In this document: one piece after another, positions 28,295 through 35,035 of the stretch | Position numbering within the stretch: the first letter of the stretch is position 1 | Layout of the letters: every line of letters begins with the position of its first letter | NCBI GenBank assembly: GCA_951813065.1 | Contig: CATOTH010000006.1 | Coordinates: 248,001 to 312,000, forward strand | Origin: an uncultured Bryobacterales bacterium | GTDB taxonomy: Bacteria; Acidobacteriota; Terriglobia; Bryobacterales; UBA6623 | Direction of reading: 5' to 3' | DNA length: 64,000 nt | Translations under genes and position numbers: made by a program | Notes under the pieces: model-generated | Told to the model about the DNA's origin: nothing | The model's input: the letters and a program-made list of their open reading frames with translations, nothing else | Database searches by the model: none

Positions 28295-28858
28295 CTAGTG
28301 GCCTATCCCCGCGACCGGTCCGCCTGCTGGTGCCGAGGAAACGGCTGATTGGGCCAAGGATGCCTTCGGCGGCGCTGGATTCGGCTTGTAGAGCGTGACA
28401 AGGCATCCTCCCAGCGCCGCTAGCGCGATGCCGGCGAAGAACTGCCAGCGAATTCCGCCGAGGCCCCCGGCCGGCGGATGCTGGATCATCGAGACCACGG
28501 CGTTGACGATCGGAGCTCCCGCAAAGATGATCGACATGACGACAGCCGGGGTACCCTTGGCACCGAACGCCAGCAGCACCCCGAACGCCCCGATCGCGCC
28601 GAAGGTGCCGGCGACGAGCGACAAAGCCATTCCCTTGACGGGGTAGTCCCAATCCGCGCCGGACACGAGTAGGATGGCGAGCGGTGCCAGCACGGCCACC
28701 AGGAAATACGCTATTCCGACGAACAGAAAGGCCTTGTACCGTCCATTCACGGGGTCGGCCATGCCAATCTGCCCGCTATGCAGGAAAATGCCGTACAAAC
28801 CCCAGCAGGAGACGGTCATCAATGCAAAATAGAGCCAGCCGATTCCAGAACCGTTCAT
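28295..28858 (-). CDS. Small EamA/DMT-like membrane permease
   Basis: A 187-residue protein with about five membrane helices (GWLYFALMTVSCWGLYGIFL, FLVAVLAPLAILLV, GAIGAFGVLLAFGAKG). This is about half the length of a DMT-superfamily transporter. It ends in a Pro/Ala-rich tail. Substrate is unknown. The ATG has a strong Shine-Dalgarno (AAGGAG, six bases upstream), and DUF368 follows 33 bases downstream. Confidence 0.7.
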   Translation of the reverse strand: MNGSGIGWLYFALMTVSCWGLYGIFLHSGQIGMADPVNGRYKAFLFVGIAYFLVAVLAPLAILLVSGADWDYPVKGMALSLVAGTFGAIGAFGVLLAFGAKGTPAVVMSIIFAGAPIVNAVVSMIQHPPAGGLGGIRWQFFAGIALAALGGCLVTLYKPNPAPPKASLAQSAVSSAPAGGPVAGIGH

Positions 28859-28925
28859 CTTTTACTCCTTGTTTATGAGAAACTTACAGGCCAGTTGTTA
28901 CAGTGCCGATAGAATTGTTGCAGTG

Positions 28926-30212
28926 CTACGCTTGGCGGTGCTTCTCGAAGTCCCACCGTTGCGTCTCTCCGCTCTCAGCCGCTGCATTGATGAGGTGCGC
29001 GCAAGATGCGGCGTAGTGACCCACCCACGCATCCTCGACCGTCGCGCCGCGATTCCTTATCGCGGAGAAGAAGTCCTGGAAATGCGCGACAGTTGGCGAG
29101 GGTCCGTCGCCTGTATACACCTCTTCCTCGGGAGCGGAGGACCGACGCAGCTCGGCTGCGCCCGCCGGCGTACGGTAGTACTCCGCCTCGAGATGTGACG
29201 GCCAGCCGGCCACGATCCAAGCATTGTTGTCCGTGCCCGGGTCTGGATAGAATTCCAAGTCGCGGCCCTTTACCACGGCCGCCCCTTCCGTGCCCAGAAC
29301 CTGGAACTGGTAGCCATCATCCGCGCGACTGTTGAAGGTCGAGCTGAGGTTGACCGTGAACCCTTCGCGATAGCGCAGCAGCGCGTTGAGCGTGTCTGGC
29401 ACGTTCCGGTTCTCGGTCCACCTGTAAATATCGCCCATCGCCATGACTTCAGCGGCCATCTGCGCGCCCATCACGAAGTGAACGGTTGTGCACAGATGCA
29501 CGAACAGGTCGGTGGCGATGCCTCCCGAATACTCCCTGTAGCAGCGCCACCTGAAGAAGCGCTCCAAGTCGAACTCGTGGGCTGGAGCCGGTCCCAGGAA
29601 GGCTTCCCAGTTGACGGTTTCCGGCGAGGCATCGGGAGGGATAGGATACAGCCAGGATCCGCCGGGGCTGTTGCGATTGTAGGCCGCGCGAATCATCGTC
29701 ACCTGGCCGAGCTTGCCAGACTGTACCCATTCGCGAAGCTCCTTCATGAGGTTGCCGCTGATCGATTGGCTGCCGACCTGCACGATACGACCGGTCTTTT
29801 CGGCGACGGCTGCGATTTTCAGGCCCTCGTCGATCGTGTACGTTAACGGCTTTTCGCAGTACACGTCCTTGCCAGCCTCCAAGGCCTCGACCACCATTTG
29901 CTTGTGCCAGTGGTCCGGAGTCCCGACCGTCACCGCATCGATCGCCGGATCATCGAGGATGCGTTCGTAGCTTCCGTAGTCCTTGGCACGTGACGATGTT
30001 CGCTCGATGGCACGCTGCACGCGGCCGGTGTAGGCGTCGCAGACGCCCACGATCTCCGTTCCGTCGACTTTCTTGATCGCCTCGAGCAATTCGTGGGATC
30101 GCGAGCCGGTCGCGATCATGCCCACGGTGATGCGGTCGCTTGGCGCAACACTCTGTGCCTGTGCCAGCACTCCTGCGCCAGCGCCTAGGAAAACTCTTCG
30201 CGAGAATGCCAC
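28926..30212 (-). CDS. Gfo/Idh/MocA family oxidoreductase with Tat signal
   Basis: A second exported Gfo/Idh/MocA protein (428 residues): SRRVFLGAGAGVLA is the Tat signal, and TVGMIATGSRSHELLEAI, VGTPDHWHKQMVVEALEAG and DVYCEKPLTYTIDEG are the dinucleotide-binding and EKP motifs. It is related to but clearly distinct from the copy at 24963-26225, so it is not a recent duplicate. The GTG start has a strong AGGAGG five bases upstream, consistent with a leadered mRNA. Confidence 0.88.
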   Translation of the reverse strand: MAFSRRVFLGAGAGVLAQAQSVAPSDRITVGMIATGSRSHELLEAIKKVDGTEIVGVCDAYTGRVQRAIERTSSRAKDYGSYERILDDPAIDAVTVGTPDHWHKQMVVEALEAGKDVYCEKPLTYTIDEGLKIAAVAEKTGRIVQVGSQSISGNLMKELREWVQSGKLGQVTMIRAAYNRNSPGGSWLYPIPPDASPETVNWEAFLGPAPAHEFDLERFFRWRCYREYSGGIATDLFVHLCTTVHFVMGAQMAAEVMAMGDIYRWTENRNVPDTLNALLRYREGFTVNLSSTFNSRADDGYQFQVLGTEGAAVVKGRDLEFYPDPGTDNNAWIVAGWPSHLEAEYYRTPAGAAELRRSSAPEEEVYTGDGPSPTVAHFQDFFSAIRNRGATVEDAWVGHYAASCAHLINAAAESGETQRWDFEKHRQA

Positions 30213-30396
30213 ACTTGCCTCCTGAGTCCGATGCTTCTTACCGCGCTCGCCGAGCCGGCATCCCGGCCCGATTGTCTGCTGGGATTTGCGCGTGTCCGGC
30301 GCCGGTGGATCGCTACCTGAGGCGAATCATACAGGAAAGGCAAGGCCCTTGACACCCAGACCCGCATCGGATCGGTCAGTGCCGAATCCATTCGCG

Positions 30397-31398
30397 CTAC
30401 TCGGTGCTGTCCGAGTCTTCCGGTTCTGGCAGCTCCCGGCGAATGTACTGCTGGAAGGTTTCGATTGGCAGGGCACCAACGGCCAGCGCTCCGTTGATCA
30501 AGAAGGCGGGAGTGCCCTCGATCCCAAACATCCGAGCTTCGCGCGCGTCCTTCTCGATGTCAGCCGTGTACTTGCCTGAATCCAAGCATTCCATGAGCTT
30601 TTTCCCGTTGACACCGACTTCCTTCGCCACATCCTGGTACATCGCGTCAGTAAAGAGTTCTTGCTCGAAGAGCTTGGCTCGGTAGGCCCAGAACTCCCCT
30701 TGGTCGTTCGCGCATCGGGCGGCGTGCGCGGCACGCATGGCCTCGGGATGGATTTCGGTCAGGGGTAGATCCTTGAATCCCCAGCGGACCAGATCGCCGT
30801 ATTGCTCGCGCAATTCAGCCAGCACAGGCTGCGCCTTGCGGCAGTACGGGCACTGGAAGTCCGAGTACTCGACGACAGTCACCGGGGCGCTATCCGGGCC
30901 CGTGAACCGGACGTTTTCCAAGTCGACCGGGAGGCGGGGCGGATCAAGCAAGATCTTGAGATTGGAAGCCTCTCTCAGCTGGTTGACGAAGTCCGACAAG
31001 TGGACGTTGGCCTTCGCCCGCTGGATGGCCTCTACCACCTGGTCGCGAACTTCCTTCAGCGGCCGGTTGATCTTGTCCTTCTGCGCGTTGTATAGGTTTG
31101 CGATTTCGGTGCTGGTCGGGACGCCGATCTTGGGATTGATCTCGGCCGCCACGAGTTCGTCGACAGTGACGCCGCGGCGCTCGGCCTCGGACTCAAGCAG
31201 CTTGGTGCTGATTGCCGCGCTGAGAGCCTGCGATTGCAATTGGTAGAGTTGCTGCTCTAGCTTGCGTTGCTCCGGAGTGACAGGAATATCGGATTCCAGG
31301 ATCGCTTTTCCTTCAAGGGTCGCCAGCGGTTCATCTCCGAATCCGGGCGCCACCAGCAGGGCGCAGAGTACCCACAAAGACAACAGCGATTTGACCAT
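30397..31398 (-). CDS. SurA-N-like / DsbA-type thioredoxin fusion, exported
   Basis: A 333-residue periplasmic thiol-disulfide protein. A signal peptide (SLLSLWVLCALLVAPGFG) precedes a helical region (residues 25-145) that resembles the chaperone part of SurA-type prolyl isomerases. A DsbA/thioredoxin_4 domain follows with the redox motif CPYC at 183-186 and the cis-Pro loop EGTPAFLINGALAVGA. It probably helps oxidise or fold envelope proteins. TATAAT lies eight bases before the ATG at 31398. The 5' part of this gene is duplicated in decayed form at 45150-45377. Confidence 0.85.
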   Translation of the reverse strand: MVKSLLSLWVLCALLVAPGFGDEPLATLEGKAILESDIPVTPEQRKLEQQLYQLQSQALSAAISTKLLESEAERRGVTVDELVAAEINPKIGVPTSTEIANLYNAQKDKINRPLKEVRDQVVEAIQRAKANVHLSDFVNQLREASNLKILLDPPRLPVDLENVRFTGPDSAPVTVVEYSDFQCPYCRKAQPVLAELREQYGDLVRWGFKDLPLTEIHPEAMRAAHAARCANDQGEFWAYRAKLFEQELFTDAMYQDVAKEVGVNGKKLMECLDSGKYTADIEKDAREARMFGIEGTPAFLINGALAVGALPIETFQQYIRRELPEPEDSDSTE

Positions 31399-31406
31399 AA
31401 GGTCCC

Positions 31407-31412
31407 ATTATA
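31407..31412 (-). promoter_or_regulatory. TATAAT of the DsbA-like gene
   Basis: A perfect -10 box eight bases upstream of the ATG. In the second copy (45386-45391) the aligned bases read GATGAT and the ATG reads TTG, so both signals decayed there. Confidence 0.5.
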
Positions 31413-31566
31413 GCTGGCTGCGGGAGGCGATACCCCCCAACTTCTTGTGCGGTATATGGCATTTGATGCTGGTTCGAAATGTTGTGGCCACGCGAGTTGC
31501 CGGCAGGAGGTGCGGAGCGAATCCTGCTGCCCCTGCCCCTGCCCACTGTTCCTGCAGGCATTCGTC

Positions 31567-31671
31567 TCAGGCGAGCGCAGCCCGGAAAACTCGCAGCACG
31601 TTGCCTCCAAGAATCTTGCGGATCGTCTCATCGAAGCACTCTCTTTGCATCATGCCGACCGTAAACAAAGG
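31567..31671 (-). pseudogene. 3' stub of M19 dipeptidase gene (copy 1)
   Basis: About 35 codons aligned to the 3' end of the intact dipeptidase gene at 45539, including the TGA stop. The upstream part is gone, replaced by DNA beginning GGGGATTATGC at 31670, which looks like an IS1595-type end. Confidence 0.75.
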
Positions 31672-31678
31672 GGATTAT

Positions 31679-31699
31679 GCAGTTTGGTCTCCAAACTGC
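31679..31699. other. Perfect short hairpin near island left edge
   Basis: GCAGTTTGG and CCAAACTGC are separated by TCT: a nine-base-pair stem with a three-base loop. No T-tract follows, so a terminator is not supported. It lies just inside the putative left end of the older IS1595-type element. Confidence 0.5.
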
Positions 31700-31739
31700 C
31701 TGTAAGAGACTGACTCCAAATGTACTTACCGGGGACGCT

Positions 31740-31970
31740 TCGAGTCCTTCACGCGACGGACCCTGACAGGCTGCAAGACAGTCTTGGCAATCTCCTCCAG
31801 AGTCCCGTGAAGCTCGTTGACCGCGATCTGCTGCTACAGCGTGTCGTACAGTTCCAGCGCCTGTCCCAGACGGAACAGTTGCTCGTCGCGCCAGTTGCCG
31901 GTCAGGTACTGGGCGAACTCTTCCTGGGACCTGCGGCAGCGCTTCCCGCCCAGGGCCGCTAGCTGGCGCG
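31740..31970 (-). pseudogene. IS110-type transposase fragment
   Basis: A minus-strand frame reads YLTGNWRDEQLFRLGQALELYD, recognisable as the IS110-family pattern (cited in part: LTGNWRDEQLFRLGQALEL), followed by an in-frame stop and a further short match (QQIA). Both ends of the gene are missing. It is a remnant with no coding capacity. Confidence 0.5.
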
Positions 31971-31994
31971 CATCCCGTTGCCAGCCACGATCGC

Positions 31995-32188
31995 GTGTAC
32001 GATTGCCATGCCGGTCTGCCGGGTCAGGTCGCTCACGGAAACGTGGTGCGCTCCGACGGGCTGACCTGCTTCCGGGGCGTGCAGGCAGCCGGGTGCGAGT
32101 ACCAGCCGCACGTCACCGAAGGCGGCAAGGGCAGCTGCGAGACGCCCGGGCTGACTTGGGTGAACACGCTGCTGGGCACTGTCAAGCG
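31995..32188 (+). pseudogene. IS1595-type transposase 'a', piece 1
   Basis: The frame reads SDGLTCFRGVQAAGCEYQPH then GLTWVNTLLGTVKR, the conserved middle of the IS1595 DDE domain. It stops abruptly at the DruA-ISAs1 element and resumes at 34339 after the ten-base target duplication. The N-terminal half is not recognisable upstream, where IS110-type debris lies. Confidence 0.7.
32179..32188. repeat. Left 10-bp target duplication CTGTCAAGCG
   Basis: The same ten bases recur at 34339-34348 directly outside the right end of the DruA-ISAs1 element. Ten bases is within the range known for ISAs1-family elements. Confidence 0.85.
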
Positions 32189-34338
32189 CAGGGCTTTTCA
32201 ATGTTCGGTAGCAATGGCTGAATGACAAAGGACTAAGGCGGAAGGCTGGACAAACACGCCTGGGTTATGCGATAACTCGCAGAGTGATCCCGAACGAGAT
32301 TCCCTTGCGGGAAGTGCAGGTCCGGACCGTGCGGCCCGACGAGGAGCCGCGCTGGAACGAGCTGATGCGCCAGCACCACTATCTCGGGTTCCGCAACTTC
32401 TGTGGCAAGCGCCTGCGGCAGGTCGCCGTGCTCGGCGATCAGTGGCTCGCCTTGATCGGCTGGCATGCCGCCGCCCTGCACTGTGCCGCCCGCGACCGCT
32501 GGATCGGCTGGACCTCCTTGCAGCGCCGCCAGCGGCTCTTCCTGGTCGCCAATCAGTCCCGCTTCTTGCTGTTATGCGAGGCGGGCTCCTGCCCTCATCT
32601 CGCCTCCCGCGTGCTCGGCCTCAGCCTGCGCCAACTGCCCCGCGAGTGGCTGCGCCTGCACGCGGCTCCCTTGTTGCTCGCGGAAACGTTCGTTGATCCC
32701 AGCCACTTCGCGGGCACGTGCTATCGCGCCGCCAACTGGATCGAGGTCGGCAGCACACAAGGGTTCGGCCGGGTCCGTGGCGGCGCGATCGGCTATCACT
32801 CCCACGGCGTGCCCAAGCGCGTGTTCGTCTACCCGCTGCGGCGCAACGCGCGGCAGCAGCTCGCGGCGACCCAGCCGCATCCGCACTGGCAACCCCATCG
32901 ACCCTGTATCATGCTGCAACCATCCCAATGGCGGTCCCTGTTCGCCTATCTCGACCAGATTCCCGAAACCCGCAAGCGGCGGGGCCTGCGCTATCCGCTG
33001 CGCACCGCGCTGACGATCCTGATCGCCGCGCGCCTGGCCGGCCAGCAGAACCTGACCGAACTGTGCGACTTCGGCCGGGCCCTGAGCCAGGCGACCCTGG
33101 CGGCGATCGGCTCCCGCCGGCGCCCCCAGACGGGGCGCTACGAGGCGCCCGGCATCAGTAGCTGGCACTACATTCTCAAGCGCATTGACGCCGCCGAGGT
33201 GGAGCGTCTGTTGGCAGCCTGGACAGCCGAGCAAGTCTTTGATGAGGAGGAAGATAGCGCCGAGGGCGAGGCAGCGGACAGCGGCGATTCCGAGGCGCCG
33301 CTACAGGCGATTGCGATCGATGGGAAGGTGCTGCGCGGGTCCTATGACCGGGACTTGGACGCGGCTGGCCAGCCCCGCGACAAGGCCCCCCAGCAACAGC
33401 TGTCGGCGCTGGAGATCCACTCCGGCACGGTGGTCGGCCAACTCGGCTTCACGGGCCAGAAGGACGATGCCGAAGGGGCGGCGCTGCGCCAGTTGGTCGA
33501 GCAGTTCGCCGGCACCGGGATCTGTATGACGGCGGATGCGCTGCACACCCAGCGCCCCACGGTGGAGAAGCTGCTGGCACTCCAGCTCAACTTTGCCCTG
33601 ACGGTGAAAGACAACCAGCCCACCCTGCTCGAGGAGGTGCGCGATGGCTTTCACTGGGACTGCATGCCGGCGTACACGACCACCGATGGCGATCACGGAC
33701 GGATCGAAACCCGCTCGATCCGGGTCTCGGACGAACTCGATCCCGCGGTCCCGTACGTGCACTTTCCCGGTGTCCGTCTCGTCGCGCAGGTACGGCGGGA
33801 GGTGACCTACAAGAAGACCGGCAAGCAGCGCCAGCCCGAGACCGTCTACCTGGTGACCAGCTTGGGGCCGGAGCAGGTGACACCGCAGCAGTTGCTGCAT
33901 TTGAACCGCAGTCACTGGGGCATCGAGAATCGGGTCCACTACGTGCGGGACGTGGCCGTCGGCGAGGACAAATGCCGCATCCGCAAGGGCCCGCTGCCGC
34001 GTTTGATGGCGGCAGTTTCGAATCTCGCGATCTCGATCCTGCGGCTGCTGGAGACGAAGAACATCCAGCGTCGCATGAGCCAACTGTCGCTGGACCCGGA
34101 CGGGGCCGTCGCCCTCCTGCTCAGCTAACTCCCCCCAGCCCGATTCGTCCGACTCTCAGCCCCACCCCCGTTGTGGAGCCCACCACCGCTGCGCCTCAAT
34201 GCGAGCGTGTGGAGACCGTGTTTCTGCTTTCTGGCCCCAGCCATCCCGTGATCGGGCAAATGTCGCCTTTCTGCGCGACTCAGAATGCCTTGCCTACGCG
34301 CCTAACCCGATCCCCGTACCGAACTTTGAATTTGCCTG
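32189..34338 (+). mobile_element. Complete DruA-ISAs1 insertion sequence
   Basis: A 2150-bp element. The left end begins CAGGGCTTTTCAATGTTCGG. The right end, read inward on the other strand, begins CAGGCAAATTCAAAGTTCGG. Over 22 bases the two ends differ at about five positions. A perfect ten-base duplication flanks it. It carries one open transposase gene and looks recently active. Confidence 0.88.
32284..34128 (+). CDS. DruA-like (DUF4338) domain fused to ISAs1-family transposase
   Basis: A 614-residue single protein. Residues 10-195 match the DruA/DUF4338 pattern (WNELMRQHHYLGFRNFCG, DRWIGWTSLQ, LLAETFVDPSHFAGTCYR, AANWIEVGSTQGFGR). From residue 210 the sequence is a full ISAs1 transposase: IAIDGKVLRGS (D346), TADALHTQ (D418), VKDNQPTLL, HGRIETRSIR and SHWGIENRVHYVRD (E548). 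An internal ATG at residue 210 could start the transposase alone. The start shown is GTG 32284 without a clear Shine-Dalgarno. The domain resembles the one in the Tn5-type protein at 1-1449, although the two transposase parts are unrelated. Confidence 0.88.
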   Translation: MIPNEIPLREVQVRTVRPDEEPRWNELMRQHHYLGFRNFCGKRLRQVAVLGDQWLALIGWHAAALHCAARDRWIGWTSLQRRQRLFLVANQSRFLLLCEAGSCPHLASRVLGLSLRQLPREWLRLHAAPLLLAETFVDPSHFAGTCYRAANWIEVGSTQGFGRVRGGAIGYHSHGVPKRVFVYPLRRNARQQLAATQPHPHWQPHRPCIMLQPSQWRSLFAYLDQIPETRKRRGLRYPLRTALTILIAARLAGQQNLTELCDFGRALSQATLAAIGSRRRPQTGRYEAPGISSWHYILKRIDAAEVERLLAAWTAEQVFDEEEDSAEGEAADSGDSEAPLQAIAIDGKVLRGSYDRDLDAAGQPRDKAPQQQLSALEIHSGTVVGQLGFTGQKDDAEGAALRQLVEQFAGTGICMTADALHTQRPTVEKLLALQLNFALTVKDNQPTLLEEVRDGFHWDCMPAYTTTDGDHGRIETRSIRVSDELDPAVPYVHFPGVRLVAQVRREVTYKKTGKQRQPETVYLVTSLGPEQVTPQQLLHLNRSHWGIENRVHYVRDVAVGEDKCRIRKGPLPRLMAAVSNLAISILRLLETKNIQRRMSQLSLDPDGAVALLLS

Positions 34339-34423
34339 CTGTCAAGCGTGCGATCGACGGAACCTATCACGCTTGCGAGGTACGCTATGCGGGGCGTTAG
34401 CTGGCCGAGTTCGCCTACCGTTT
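34339..34423 (+). pseudogene. IS1595-type transposase 'a', piece 2
   Basis: After the duplicated ten bases the frame continues VKRAIDGTYHACEVRYAGR, an in-frame TAG, then LAEFAYR. The stop replaces the expected Tyr of RYLAEF. It ends at the eight-base target TACCGTTT of the next nested element and resumes at 40859. Confidence 0.8.
34416..34423. repeat. Left 8-bp target duplication TACCGTTT
   Basis: Identical to 40859-40866. Eight bases is the usual duplication of IS1595-family elements. Joining the flanks at this site restores the reading frame FAYRFNRCYRL of transposase 'a'. Confidence 0.88.
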
Positions 34424-34433
34424 GGGGATTATA

Positions 34434-35035
34434 TTGCGCCAGGGCAAGCCCTGGCAAGGAGGATGCGAATGAGCTGAAACCTTGCACCGCGAGCCAGCGG
34501 GTTCAACTCCTGCCCGGCAGAGGCGCAGCCCGCCAGCCGGAAGCGAGTGTTGCATGGCGTGCGGCAACGCCCGTCGTGAAGCGTTACACAGCAGGTGGTG
34601 AAGCGACGCTATTGAGCCTCGAAATCCACAATGTCGACGCCCTCGTTCTTATAATTGCGGGGGCCGCACCGGAAGCGCCGCTACAGGTGAGGCGCAACGG
34701 GTCGTCCGGGGTCAGAGAACGTTTGCATAGCCACGGGATGGCTCGCCGGGGAACCTGGGAGGCCCCGTACCTGTCCACGCGTGATGGCCGGAACACGGAC
34801 CACTGGCCGAAACAAAGGGTCCGGGCCCGCCCCTGCCTGTGGGGGACCGGGAGCGAAGCAGCAGGCGCAGCGTGGTACCGGCTGGCGAATCAATAAGCCG
34901 AAGGGATGCAGTGCGGGGAGTCGTAGCGCCCTCATAGTACTGATGACGGCGGGGAACCGTGTCCGGCGGGACCCGTCCGAGGGAAGGGGGGCGTCGGATG
35001 GACAGAACCACTGGGAGGAAACGTTGAAGGAAACC
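34434..35035 (+). ncRNA. Group II intron 5' RNA (domains I-III and part of IV)
   Basis: About 600 bases without a conserved gene, starting with TTGCGCC and containing several short GC-rich hairpins. This is the expected length of the ribozyme 5' domains before the reverse transcriptase start. Individual domains and the exon-binding sites were not resolved by eye. Confidence 0.65.

Larger units (their letters stand above)
31171..31671. repeat. Left copy of ~500-bp direct repeat flanking the island
   Basis: This block aligns along its full length with 45150-45644 in the same orientation, with scattered mismatches and small indels. It spans the 5' part of the DsbA-like gene, the intergenic region and the last codons of an M19 dipeptidase gene. 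Here the DsbA-like gene is complete and the dipeptidase is only a stub. Confidence 0.85.

Noticed and set aside
31679..31699. The perfect hairpin as an intrinsic terminator.
   Set aside because: No T-tract on either side.
32189..34338. The DruA-like gene as part of a Druantia defence system.
   Set aside because: No druB, druC, druD or druE helicase genes are nearby, and the domain is fused to a transposase within a bounded IS.
34440..35035. A protein-coding gene upstream of the reverse transcriptase.
   Set aside because: Frames are short and without motifs; position and structure fit the group II intron ribozyme.
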